Assembly: GCA_910587095.1 (NCBI GenBank)
Contig: CAJUMJ010000018.1
Coordinates: 1 to 49,196, forward strand
Direction: 5' to 3'
Length of the DNA: 49,196 nt
Source: an uncultured Lachnospiraceae bacterium
GTDB taxonomy: Bacteria; Bacillota; Clostridia; Lachnospirales; Lachnospiraceae
A program made the translations under genes and the position numbers. Shown piece after piece: positions 41,073 through 49,196 of this stretch. The notes beneath the pieces are model-generated. The model saw nothing but the letters and a program-made list of their open reading frames with translations. It ran no database searches and was not told where the DNA came from. Every line of letters begins with the position of its first letter. The first letter of the stretch is position 1.

Positions 41073-41600
41073 ATGGCGAGGACATTGGGGGTCGGACATC
41101 AGGATTTTGAGAAAATCAGGATGACGAATAAATTTTATATTGACAAAACGCATTTTATTAAAGAGTGGTGGGAAGCTGATGATGAGGTAACTCTGATTGT
41201 GCGTCCGAGGCGATTTGGCAAGACCTTAAATATAAGTATGCTGGAAAAGTTTTTCTCAGTGGATTATAGAGACAGAGGCGATCTGTTTCAGGGACTGCAC
41301 ATATGAGAGGAGGAGAAATACCGAAAGCTGCAGGGGACGTATCCGGTCATCTTTTTAAGCTTTGCGGACATCAAGGAGGAGACGTTTGAGCAGGCGTATA
41401 TAAAAATATGTAAGGCATTCAAATGCTATATAACAGATGTGATTTTCTGCTAAATGGGGACGCTCTCAACGAGATGGAAAAAAGAATTTCCAGAAAATAG
41501 CGGCGGTTGTCGCGAAAGGGATTCCGGCGGAGCGCATACGGAAATATGGATTTGCATTTTGCGGGAAGAAGGTGCTGATCGGCAGAAACGCTGGTTCCGA
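41073..41600 (+). pseudogene. Broken AAA-ATPase / PD-(D/E)XK family gene
   Basis: The frame begins MARTLGVGHQDFEKIR and has FYIDKTHFI and the P-loop-like RPRRFGKTLNISMLE, the N-terminus of the AAA-ATPase-like family. A TGA at 41304-41306 replaces what is usually a tryptophan codon (LHIx-EEEKY). The same frame continues as KYRKLQGTYPVIFLSFAD to a TAA near 41455. After that only the family's C-terminal end is seen in another frame (KIAAVVAKGIPAERIRKYGFAFCGKKV). So a nonsense change and an internal deletion of most of the gene are both present. Intact members are usually about 500-570 residues and are multicopy in Lachnospiraceae. Confidence 0.8.
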
Positions 41601-41641
41601 TGGAATATGACCGGGCAGCGCACTATTTGTGGCATTCTTCA

Positions 41642-41756
41642 GGACGAGCTTGCTCGTCCATGGATTCTGAGATTCCGCGAAGCGGAATCGTGGCGGCCAG
41701 AGTGAAAATAAGTCTGAGCCTTGTCGATACGGAAATCGGGAGTCAGGGACTCAGAC
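41642..41756. repeat. Cluster of perfect hairpins between pseudogene and aminopeptidase
   Basis: GGACGAGC-TT-GCTCGTCC (41642-41659), GATTCCGC-GAA-GCGGAATC (41671-41689) and GTCTGAG/CTCAGAC (41712-41718, 41750-41756) follow one another. None has a T-tract. The last ends directly before the first possible start of the aminopeptidase. Confidence 0.65.
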
Positions 41757-41768
41757 ATGGAGGAGATT

Positions 41769-43067
41769 ATGGACAAGAATACACAACAATTTACAGAAGG
41801 TTTATTACAATATTTAAACAACAGTCCCACAGCGTTTCACGCCGTGGAAAATGCGGCGGCGTTGCTGCGGGAAAGCGGTTTTCGGGAGTTGAAGGAAACA
41901 GAAAAGTGGTCACTGGAAAAAGGAGGCAGGTATTTTATAGTCAAAAACAGCTCGGCTATGCTTGCCTTTACAGTGGGAAAGGGCGATCTGGCGGAGGAAG
42001 GATTCCGCATCATCGGCGCGCACACGGATTCGCCGGGGCTTAAGATCAAACCGGGCGCCTGTACCGCTACGCCGGACGGCTATGTGAAGGTGAATGTGGA
42101 GGTATACGGCGGAGCGATTCTGCAGACATGGTTTGACAGGCCGCTGGCGTTAGCCGGGCGGCTGGTCGTGAAGGAAAACGGCAAATTGCGGGAAAAGCTG
42201 GTTCAGATCGACAAGCCCGTTTTTATGATTCCGAATCTCTGTATCCATTTCAACAGGGATAAGAACGAAAAGGGTTCCTGCAACAAGCAGACCGAAATTT
42301 TGCCGCTTCTGTCCATGAAGGAAGAGGGCGTGGAGAAGGAAGACTATCTGCCGGCTCTGCTGCAGGAAGAAACTGGTATAGAAAAAGCGGACATAGTAGA
42401 CTATGAACTGTTTTTGTATGAGTACCAGAAGGGAATTTTTACGGGGAAGAAGCAGGAATTTATTTCCGCGTCGCGGATTGACGATCTGTCTATGGTTTAT
42501 GCTGGACTGGCTGCTCTTACAAAGGCGAAGACGGGAGCAGGCTGTCAGGTGCTCGCCGCATTTGACAATGAGGAGGTGGGAAGCACCACCGCACAGGGAG
42601 CTAACTCCGGGCTTTTGCTGCATATTTTGAACCGCATCTGCAAGAATATGGGGATGACGGATGAAAGCTATTTTCAGGCGATTGCCAATTCGAACTCCAT
42701 TTCGGCGGATCTGGCGCATGCGGTGCACCCGAATTACAGTGACAAGCATGATACGGAAAGCCGCCCCGTGTTAGGGGGCGGTCCTGTGATTAAATATTCC
42801 GCGTCCCAGCGGTACGCCACGACTGCGCTGAGCGCCGCATATTTTGTGGAAGCCTGTGAACGGGCTGGTGTTCCTTATCAGAAATTTGTAAACCGTAACG
42901 ACATCGCAGGCGGCTCCACCATCGGCCCTGCGCTTTCCGGACTGACTACGATTCCCGCGGTGGACATGGGCGCGCCGATTCTGGCGATGCACTCCATCCG
43001 GGAGTTTGGGGCAGTGGCGGATATGACTTATACAAAGCAGGCTTTTCTGGCATATTATGAAAGTTAG
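41769..43067 (+). CDS. M18-family aminopeptidase
   Basis: 432 residues from the ATG at 41769, preceded by GGAGGAG; ATG 41757 overlaps that site. Dinuclear zinc ligands and catalytic residues are visible in GAHTDSPGLKIKP (His, Asp), DNEEVGSTTAQGA (adjacent Glu) and the late His in ILAMHSIREFG; ADLAHAVHPNYSDKH is a further family motif. The protein resembles yeast aminopeptidase I and bacterial ApeB, cytosolic tetrahedral complexes that remove N-terminal residues from peptides. Length is as expected. It is a monocistronic gene between hairpin-rich spacers. Confidence 0.92.
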   Translation: MDKNTQQFTEGLLQYLNNSPTAFHAVENAAALLRESGFRELKETEKWSLEKGGRYFIVKNSSAMLAFTVGKGDLAEEGFRIIGAHTDSPGLKIKPGACTATPDGYVKVNVEVYGGAILQTWFDRPLALAGRLVVKENGKLREKLVQIDKPVFMIPNLCIHFNRDKNEKGSCNKQTEILPLLSMKEEGVEKEDYLPALLQEETGIEKADIVDYELFLYEYQKGIFTGKKQEFISASRIDDLSMVYAGLAALTKAKTGAGCQVLAAFDNEEVGSTTAQGANSGLLLHILNRICKNMGMTDESYFQAIANSNSISADLAHAVHPNYSDKHDTESRPVLGGGPVIKYSASQRYATTALSAAYFVEACERAGVPYQKFVNRNDIAGGSTIGPALSGLTTIPAVDMGAPILAMHSIREFGAVADMTYTKQAFLAYYES

Positions 43068-43230
43068 TATATTCCACCCTAATTGCCCGTATTTTTGGCG
43101 CAGAATAAATTTTTAGACCGCAAGGCGGCTGAGTGAGGCGATGCGGTGGCATCGTTGAGTGAAGCAAACGTAGTCAGGTAGAAATTCAGACCAGCCAAAC
43201 ATAGGGATAATTTAGGTGGATTATACTAAT

Positions 43231-45414
43231 CTACTGTGTGTCGTCCTTAAGAACCTCCGAAAGGCTGATTTTTTGTACGTTTCGCCAGGCGAAGGAATAG
43301 GCCAGGGCCACGGAGGCCAGGATAGCCAGCATGAATATGGCAATGGGGGTAAACGGGGCTTCGTCCAGAAATTCTCCCATTGTCAGATAACTCATTTTCA
43401 GCATAAACAATATGGCCAGGACAGCCGGCGGGAAAGTGATCAGCACCGGCTGTCCGGCTAGAACAAGCGCCTCGATGCAGAACATTTTCCGAAGTTCTCC
43501 TGGGGTCATTCCCACGGACATATATCTTGCAAATTCCCGTTTTCTCTGTCTTACGAATCCCAGCGTATTGGAGAAAACATTGCCGATACCGATGATGGCA
43601 AGCATGGCGCAGAAACTGCCGGACAAAATCTTCAATCCTTGTATCTGTTTGTCATTTGTTTCGTACTCCTGAATACGATTTTCGCTTGTAATCGTATAGG
43701 ATTGACCAATCAACCGGTCGATTTGATTCTGTGTACTGTTCAGCTCCTCCAATGTCGCATTTTCCCGGCAAAGAACACGGATATACATATCATTCTCCGA
43801 TCCGGTAATCTGATTTTTGATGTTTCCCCACAGGGACGCAGGCAAAAAATGTACCAACTCATAGTAGTCGAGAGTTGCGTAGTCTTCCCGCAAGACAGGA
43901 GTCTTCTCTGTGTAGGACAAAACAGGAATTCGGGTGGTCTGGTCTTCTTTGCCGGATTGCCTTAGAATACTTACGCCAGTATTTTTTATATAAGGCATAA
44001 ACATGGGATGCCTGAAATCGGGATTTGTCACATCCCTGATCTGGTTTAAGATCACGGCCCCGTCAAGCTGCGGCGGGATGCCAAGTTGTTCACAGTAAGT
44101 TAAGAAGCTTTGGTCATCCAGTATAATGATCGGGGTGTTTATAAGCCATCCCTCATCCGTTTTTTTCACATATTTTTCCTGGGCGAGGGAAAAACCTCCG
44201 CAGTCTTTCATTTCGTCGGTCATCTCTTTTTCCGTGACGATTCTTTTTGCCATCGCCTTTTGGTATACGACAGCGTCTCTCACACCGGAGAGATTTCTGC
44301 ATTCATCCTTCAGTTTAAAAGCGTTTATGTCGGTATCCTTGAGGGTGATCATGATATCCCAGGCGTTTTGATATCGTTCAAAGTAAGTTTCCCTCGTGCT
44401 GATTTCGGAGGTAGCAAAAAAGCACTGCATAATTGTAAAGGCCATGGAGGAGAGGACCAAAGATAAGGACGCCGTCCGCAATGCCTTCTTTTGGGCTTTC
44501 AGAGCGTTTCCGGCCAGTTCCCCTTCCACACCGAACATGAGGGCGAGCATCGGGGATTTCTTCTTTCGCTTCAGATACGGTTCCCCGGTATTTTTTATGG
44601 CTTCTAACGGCGTCAGTACGCTCAGTTTTCTGGCAGGGAGCCATGCGGAAATTCCTATAGTCGCCGCCGTGACAAGAAACGTCAGCGCAAAAACGAGCGG
44701 ATGATAACCGGGAATTGCCTTGTGGCGGTTTGGAATGTCGTTTGCCAGTATATTGGATAGCGCCGTAAATCCCGCACAGCCCGCAATGCCAAGTAAGTTT
44801 CCGCCTAAAACAGGTATGGCGCAAAGCGCGGCCGCTTCCTGCAAAAGGCATGTCAAAAGCTGCTTCGGCGTTGCCCCGATGCTGGAAAGAATGCCGATTT
44901 GGTGTATTTTGGCGTTCATGGATAGCGCGAAGGCATTGTGCACAATCATGATCAGAGAGACGGATGCCAACAGCGTGATCAATATAAACATCGGAAACAG
45001 CAGTCTTGGCGCGGTATCTTGCGGATCGCGGATCAAATACATGGCAAGAAGCGCGTGGTTGTAGAATATGCCGTCCTGCGGGATGTTTGTCAGCATCGCG
45101 AGACGTGGCGTGTCGGTAAGAACGACCCGCAAATCGTCAAAATGGAGATCTACGGTGATCTTTTGATCGTTGCGGTTTTCTCTTTCGTTTATTACCACGT
45201 CTTTCACGGTGGCAAAATTCTTTATGTTTTCTATGTCCTCCTGATCGAGAAAGCCGACGAGACGGCTTTGCCAGTCGCCCTCGTTCAGCTTGATCCGCTC
45301 AACTTCATATTTCCACATATTGTAAAACAATCCGCAAAGCAGGGATAAAAACAGGGCGGAGATAAATGCACAGAGTCTAATGGAATGGCCGGAAGTTTGG
45401 TATTCTTTGCACAT
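43231..45414 (-). CDS. FtsX-type ABC transporter permease
   Basis: 727 residues. The N-terminal helix (RLCAFISALFLSLLCGLFYNMW) is followed by a ~100-residue extracellular segment and three helices of FtsX domain 1 (about 130-275). A second set begins near 310, with a large extracellular domain (about 335-560), and FtsX domain 2 (about 590-720) closes the protein. Two FtsX domains around a large loop recall BceB/VraG-type peptide-resistance and lipoprotein-export permeases. The gene lies 18 nt after its ATPase and is the last of an RR-HK-ATPase-permease operon. Confidence 0.88.
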   Translation of the reverse strand: MCKEYQTSGHSIRLCAFISALFLSLLCGLFYNMWKYEVERIKLNEGDWQSRLVGFLDQEDIENIKNFATVKDVVINERENRNDQKITVDLHFDDLRVVLTDTPRLAMLTNIPQDGIFYNHALLAMYLIRDPQDTAPRLLFPMFILITLLASVSLIMIVHNAFALSMNAKIHQIGILSSIGATPKQLLTCLLQEAAALCAIPVLGGNLLGIAGCAGFTALSNILANDIPNRHKAIPGYHPLVFALTFLVTAATIGISAWLPARKLSVLTPLEAIKNTGEPYLKRKKKSPMLALMFGVEGELAGNALKAQKKALRTASLSLVLSSMAFTIMQCFFATSEISTRETYFERYQNAWDIMITLKDTDINAFKLKDECRNLSGVRDAVVYQKAMAKRIVTEKEMTDEMKDCGGFSLAQEKYVKKTDEGWLINTPIIILDDQSFLTYCEQLGIPPQLDGAVILNQIRDVTNPDFRHPMFMPYIKNTGVSILRQSGKEDQTTRIPVLSYTEKTPVLREDYATLDYYELVHFLPASLWGNIKNQITGSENDMYIRVLCRENATLEELNSTQNQIDRLIGQSYTITSENRIQEYETNDKQIQGLKILSGSFCAMLAIIGIGNVFSNTLGFVRQRKREFARYMSVGMTPGELRKMFCIEALVLAGQPVLITFPPAVLAILFMLKMSYLTMGEFLDEAPFTPIAIFMLAILASVALAYSFAWRNVQKISLSEVLKDDTQ

Positions 45415-45432
45415 ATCGTACTGCTGCCTTAT

Positions 45433-46128
45433 CTATGGCAGCATTTTCACCTCCTTCCGCTCGTCTCCCACGATACGTCCATCCTCAATCGTTATTATGC
45501 GGTCTGCCTCGAGGGCCGCCTTTTCATCATGGGTAATGAGCAAAACAGTCTGTTCCAGATTGCGGTTTAAGAGCTTTAGCATATCCATTACTTCCCCGGA
45601 ATTTTTCCGGTCCAGATTTCCGGTCGGTTCATCCGCCAGAAGCAGCGCCGGACGATAGATCAGCGCCCGGGCGATGGCGGCTCTTTGCTGTTGGCCGCCG
45701 GACAGTTGACCGGGCAAAGCGTTGAGCTTGTCCATGATAGCGAGCGAGCCGACAATTTTTTCAAAGTATTCCCTGTTTGGCTTTTTCTTGTCGAGAGCAA
45801 GAGGAAGCAGTATATTTTTTTCTATCGTCATAGTGGGAATCAAATTATAAAACTGGTACACCAGACCTACTTTCCTGCGGCGGAAAACAGCCGCCTGCGT
45901 CCGGTTTAAATCGGACAGATCGGTGCCGTCTACCGTTACTTTTCCGTCGGTCGGCCGGTCGACGCTGCCGAGGATATGGAGCAGGGTCGACTTACCCGAG
46001 CCGGATACGCCGACGATTGCCACAAATTCTCCTTTGCTGACGGACAGATCGATTCCGTCAAGGGCCGTTGTCTGGTTGTTTCCAAAGCCGTATACCTTTC
46101 TGATCCTTTCGCATTTTAAAATTTCCAT
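45433..46128 (-). CDS. ABC transporter ATP-binding protein (MacB/BceA type)
   Basis: 231 residues from the ATG at 46128, preceded by GGAAGGGAG; the longer frame to 46173 has no site. Walker A is GVSGSGKST, Q-loop in LVYQFYNLIPTMT, signature LSGGQQQR, Walker B LLLADEPTGNLD and H-loop His in LLITHDEKA. The NLIPTMT wording is typical of LolD/MacB/BceA ATPases that drive mechanotransmission permeases. It works with the FtsX permease encoded directly after. Confidence 0.93.
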   Translation of the reverse strand: MEILKCERIRKVYGFGNNQTTALDGIDLSVSKGEFVAIVGVSGSGKSTLLHILGSVDRPTDGKVTVDGTDLSDLNRTQAAVFRRRKVGLVYQFYNLIPTMTIEKNILLPLALDKKKPNREYFEKIVGSLAIMDKLNALPGQLSGGQQQRAAIARALIYRPALLLADEPTGNLDRKNSGEVMDMLKLLNRNLEQTVLLITHDEKAALEADRIITIEDGRIVGDERKEVKMLP

Positions 46129-46196
46129 TTGGGTTTCTCCCTTCCTGTCTGTGCAGTTCCCCGTCACATACAAGTATAGCAGGCAAAAGTTACAGA

Positions 46197-47357
46197 TCAG
46201 TGACTATAGAAGCGGATTTCGAACAATGCGCCGCCGCCCGGTTTATTTCCTGCCCGGATCGTTCCGTTTTGACGTTCTATAAGCTCCTTTGCGAGGGACA
46301 ATCCGATTCCGATACTGCCTTTGGCTGCATTTTTGCCCCGGTAAAATCTCTCAAAAACGTGGGAAAGTTCCTCCTTTTTGAATCCAGGCCCCTCGTCCCA
46401 GATCAGGATTTCCGTATAGAGAGGGTTTCTTGCGTAAGAACAGTGGATCGTTCCGCTGCCGTGTTCCATACAGTTTTTCATTAAATTTATAATTGCTTCC
46501 ATTGTCCAGTCCAAATCGACATTTACGGCCATCTCGCCCAACTTCGGGATATCGACATAGACACCGGAGTCTGTAAGTAACTCCTGCAAGTTATCCGCCG
46601 CAAGGACAAGCAAGGTAAACACATCGCTCTTTTTCTTTCGCAGAATCAACGTTCCGGCATCGATTCGGGCCAGTACGAGAAGGGCTTCCTCCAAACGGGT
46701 AAGCCGAAGCAGATGTTTTTCCGCCTGTTTTAAATCCGCCGTTTGCAGAGATAAGGAGATGGCGGTGATCGGCGTTTTGATCTGGTGGGCAATATTTGAC
46801 AGGTTGTCAGCGAAATTTTTCTTAGTTTGTACTGCCGCCTCCTTTGTCTGACAGAGAAACGTCACTGTCTTGTATATTTCATCCTCAAGTTTGGAAAAAT
46901 CGTCCTCCCCGGAAGTGGAGAGAATAATTGGTTTACCGGAATTTACCTGCTCAAGATAATCGGTCAACGCCTGGATGCGACTGGTCTGTAAGTGGTTTTG
47001 GTGAAAAAAGGTGAATAGAAAAAGAAGAATGCCGGTCAAGATCCCTGCCGACACAAATAAGGCATTTTGTCCGTAAAGGGCGCCGGAAAAATCGGATACA
47101 CGATAGCCCAAGGCGGACAAAACGGCATTTTCCGACACGTTTTTCGACTTTGACTCCGTATATTCTTTCAAGACCACGGAAATAATTTTCTGCGCCTCCG
47201 GTTCCCGCTCTGCCACTTTCCCCAAAACGGTGTTTAACAGATCAAACTGTAACCGGCTGTAATGGTAGGAGAGCAGCCAAACCGCGACGGAGGAGGCAAT
47301 CAGACTGACGGATATTGCCGACCCGAAGAGAACCCACATATTTTTCCGCTCGTTCAT
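46197..47357 (-). CDS. Sensor histidine kinase of the ABC operon
   Basis: 386 residues. Two membrane helices (about 8-30 and 98-118) enclose a ~65-residue extracellular segment. The cytoplasmic part has an H-box NIAHQIKTPITAI with H191, N-box INLMKNCMEHG, G1 DEGPGF and G2 GSIGIGLSLAK. It is closest to the BceS/VanS-like group, but unlike short-loop BceS kinases it has a real extracellular domain. It overlaps the response regulator by 4 nt. It probably detects an envelope-active compound, directly or through the transporter. Confidence 0.92.
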   Translation of the reverse strand: MNERKNMWVLFGSAISVSLIASSVAVWLLSYHYSRLQFDLLNTVLGKVAEREPEAQKIISVVLKEYTESKSKNVSENAVLSALGYRVSDFSGALYGQNALFVSAGILTGILLFLFTFFHQNHLQTSRIQALTDYLEQVNSGKPIILSTSGEDDFSKLEDEIYKTVTFLCQTKEAAVQTKKNFADNLSNIAHQIKTPITAISLSLQTADLKQAEKHLLRLTRLEEALLVLARIDAGTLILRKKKSDVFTLLVLAADNLQELLTDSGVYVDIPKLGEMAVNVDLDWTMEAIINLMKNCMEHGSGTIHCSYARNPLYTEILIWDEGPGFKKEELSHVFERFYRGKNAAKGSIGIGLSLAKELIERQNGTIRAGNKPGGGALFEIRFYSH

Positions 47358-48025
47358 ATTGTATCCTCCATACGGTAACCTATGCTTCTGACTGTTTTTA
47401 AACAGGCGGGACGGGAAAGCTTATCCCGCAGTCGCTTCATGGTAACGGTCAGGGTATTGTCATTCACATAATTGCCTTTTACGTCCCATACCTGTTCTAA
47501 TATTTTTTCTCTGGTAACCGTTCTTCCCTTGTTTTGCAGCAGATATGCAAGAAGTTGGTATTCGGCTTTGGATAAACGGATTTCCACGGAATTTTGAAAG
47601 ACGGTCCGACGCTCCAGATCAATCGTGATATCATCACATGACAGGTACTGCTTTGTCACGTTTCCGGTTCTGCGAAATAGCGCCTGGATTCGGGAATACA
47701 ATACCTCCAGTGAGAAGGGCTTCACAACGTAGTCGTCCGCCCCTTCCTGAAAGCCGGACACGATGTCACGCGGATCTCCCCGGACCGTAAGAAAAATAAC
47801 CGGCAATTCTTTCCAGTTGCCACGGATAAAACGACACAGACTGTCCCCGCGTCCGTCCGGCATATTCCAGTCCAGGAGGACAAGGGCCGGGACATATGCG
47901 TTTAAAGCCGCCCTCGCATCCGCGAGCGTTCCGTATACCGTCACCCGAAAATCCCTCTGTTCCAGATATTCTTTTACGGTCATCGCAATATCGGGATCAT
48001 CTTCCACACAATATAAATCGATCAT
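47354..48025 (-). CDS. OmpR/PhoB-family response regulator
   Basis: 223 residues. The receiver domain has the acidic pair in CVEDDPD, phospho-acceptor D52 in LLDWNMPDG, switch Thr in FLTVRG and Lys in YVVKPFS. The C-terminal winged helix reads LSKAEYQLLAYLLQNKG, VTREKILEQVWD and NTLTVTMKRLRDKL. It should control the transporter genes downstream. The hairpin at 48054-48078 lies just upstream. Confidence 0.93.
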   Translation of the reverse strand: MIDLYCVEDDPDIAMTVKEYLEQRDFRVTVYGTLADARAALNAYVPALVLLDWNMPDGRGDSLCRFIRGNWKELPVIFLTVRGDPRDIVSGFQEGADDYVVKPFSLEVLYSRIQALFRRTGNVTKQYLSCDDITIDLERRTVFQNSVEIRLSKAEYQLLAYLLQNKGRTVTREKILEQVWDVKGNYVNDNTLTVTMKRLRDKLSRPACLKTVRSIGYRMEDTI

Positions 48026-48053
48026 AGTTTGTTTTTGCCTTTTATATATTTTG

Positions 48054-48078
48054 GGACGCAGACTGTTTCTCTGCGTCC
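48054..48078. promoter_or_regulatory. Hairpin upstream of the response regulator gene
   Basis: GGACGCAGA and TCTGCGTCC form a perfect 9-bp stem with a 7-nt loop. There is no T-tract on the minus strand, so it may be an operator rather than a terminator of the preceding AraC gene. Confidence 0.5.
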
Positions 48079-48114
48079 ATTGTAACAGAAAAATATGACA
48101 ATTCAGTGACTAAA

Positions 48115-49002
48115 TTAAATTTTCCTGACGGGAACCCACAATTCGCAAAATATTCCCTCTTCGCCCTTTTCATAGTAGATTTCAATGTCAGTATCGTCTG
48201 TCTGCACATAACCTGTCTGAGGAGAGAACTCTTTAAAGAATTTGGTCCATGTTTCGCCGATGCAGTCTTCGCCGGCGCCGGGACATTTAAACACGGCATA
48301 GTCGGCCGCCTTGGTTTTCCATATGGTATAGCCGTTCTCTAAAAGCTTTTTAACGCCTGCGGAATCGGTATCTTCGTCAATGATAACGCCGATGCCGTAA
48401 TCAAAGTGTGTCTCATTTTCCCTTGTAGGACTGCATAAGCCGTATATGTCCCGTTTTCCTTCCTTTCGTATCTGCTTCATGGGTTCAACCAGATTTTTGT
48501 CAAAGCATTCCGTCCAGAAACCGGGGATGTTGTGGTCGTTGCAATCGTTGATGATCTCGTTGGAAAAAGCCCTCACCATTGCAAGAAACCGTTGCGGTTC
48601 TCTGTGTTCCATTCTGTAATCCATAATACTACCACCTTCCGTTATGATTTTTATTACAAGGGGGTTGAATAAATGGAGTTTCGCGCCCGGCTTTTTTGCC
48701 TGCTTCGGGGTGGAACCGTGGAAGCGAACAAAAGCCTTGGAAAAGCTTTCCGGCGATTCGTAGCCGTACTTATATGCGGCGTCAATGACGGACAGATCCG
48801 TTGTCTGCAGCTCCTGCGCAGCGAGCGTGAGACGGCGGTTTCTGATATATTCATTGGCGGTCATTCCGGCAATAAAGCTGAATGTCCGATGGAAGTTATA
48901 GTTGGACATGTGTATGCTGTTTGCCACGTCGGTATAGTTAATGTCCTCGCAAATGTGTTCTTCCATATAGCGTATTGCTTTTTGAATCAGTTGTATTGAC
49001 AT
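48115..49002 (-). CDS. AraC-family regulator with GyrI-like effector-binding domain
   Basis: 295 residues from the ATG at 49002; an in-frame TTG at 49035 is less likely. The N-terminal double HTH (about 1-105) reads SIQLIQKAIRYMEEHI, NYTDVANSIHMSNYNFHRTF and DAAYKYGYESPESFSKAF. The C-terminal ~155 residues (MDYRMEHREPQRFLAMVR, IYGLCSPTREN, YAVFKCPG, FCELWVPVRKI) are a GyrI-like small-molecule-binding domain as in Rob/SoxS-type multidrug regulators. Divided by about 90 bp from the RR-HK-ABC operon on the same strand, it may respond to related toxic compounds, but no direct link is visible. Confidence 0.9.
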   Translation of the reverse strand: MSIQLIQKAIRYMEEHICEDINYTDVANSIHMSNYNFHRTFSFIAGMTANEYIRNRRLTLAAQELQTTDLSVIDAAYKYGYESPESFSKAFVRFHGSTPKQAKKPGAKLHLFNPLVIKIITEGGSIMDYRMEHREPQRFLAMVRAFSNEIINDCNDHNIPGFWTECFDKNLVEPMKQIRKEGKRDIYGLCSPTRENETHFDYGIGVIIDEDTDSAGVKKLLENGYTIWKTKAADYAVFKCPGAGEDCIGETWTKFFKEFSPQTGYVQTDDTDIEIYYEKGEEGIFCELWVPVRKI

Positions 49003-49060
49003 CGGGTCCTGCCTTTCCTTTTGTGCCACGGGCAACGTAGTCTTTTATCTAATCCTCCAT

Positions 49061-49194
49061 GTCAGAGCAGTTTACTGCGATGACACGCGATGAGAAATTC
49101 GCGCAGGCGATTTCTCATCTGCGATCAGGGCAATCCCCGTCTCTGACTTAAATTGCCGATTGAAAAATCAGTGCATCAGCATGATTTTTCAATC
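49061..49194. repeat. Multi-hairpin intergenic unit at the window end
   Basis: GTCAGAG (49061-49067) is inverted as CTCTGAC (49141-49147) around GATGAGAAAT/ATTTCTCATC (49089-49098, 49110-49119). A perfect 13-bp stem GATTGAAAAATCA/TGATTTTTCAATC (49158-49170, 49182-49194) follows. The unit may continue beyond the window. It is architecturally similar to 26424-26577, though the sequence differs. Confidence 0.6.
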
Positions 49195-49196
49195 TA

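Overview
The window looks like a piece of a Gram-positive Clostridia chromosome, most likely a Lachnospiraceae gut bacterium. The evidence is the gene content: a BlaI/BlaR1-type pair, a LytTR/AgrC-type two-component pair, an InlB-repeat surface protein with a class B sortase, clustered large serine recombinases, a GPH sugar symporter beside intracellular glycosidases, and strong AGGAGG ribosome binding sites. No rRNA, tRNA or CRISPR array was recognised.

Layout. (1) 1 to about 20,200 is accessory DNA that I read as the right-hand part of an integrative element. It starts with the 5' end of an IS1182-type transposase and a relaxase C-terminal remnant. Then come a palindrome-rich non-coding stretch, a blaI-blaR1-like module bracketed by diverged direct repeats, and a LytTR regulator and GHKL kinase. 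Next is an operon of two unusual leaderless proteins plus a decayed third member, then two small XRE regulators and a long structured leader. The last part holds a 1286-residue InlB-repeat surface protein, its class B sortase, a DUF6870-like protein, and three overlapping or abutting large serine recombinases. The element ends inside an XRE-regulator gene whose 3' two thirds survive at 20,195-20,563. (2) 20,650-26,300 is mixed chromosome: a non-canonical AroE, an XRE protein with a glycine-pentad tail, a tiny FeoB-associated protein, an S66 carboxypeptidase, an AAA ATPase behind a striking promoter/repeat array, and a CPA2 antiporter. (3) 26,584-29,760 is an amylosucrase-like GH13 divergent from a LacI repressor, with three AACCGGTT operators between them. 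(4) 29,827-35,060 holds a 2-hydroxyacid dehydrogenase, an SAH/MTA deaminase, an EAL/HDOD protein and adenosylhomocysteinase, a probable methyl-cycle group. (5) 35,134-40,934 is a GH5-GPH symporter-GH43 operon divergent from an AraC activator. (6) 41,073-43,067 is a broken AAA/PD-(D/E)XK gene and an M18 aminopeptidase. (7) 43,231-49,002 is a regulator-kinase-ABC-FtsX permease operon (BceRSAB-like order) preceded by an AraC/GyrI-like regulator. Intergenic spaces in the chromosome part carry multi-hairpin, MITE-like units.

The most interesting signals are four. First, a 21-bp-period direct repeat occurs upstream of both the LytTR operon and the leaderless-protein operon, a candidate regulon switch with unknown cargo. 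Second, three repeat units at 29-bp period, six TTATATAA palindromes in all, occupy the spacer of and lie downstream of a near-consensus promoter ahead of the orphan ATPase. Third, a long structured leader precedes the surface protein/sortase pair. Fourth, the element junction lies in the recognition-helix codons of an XRE gene.
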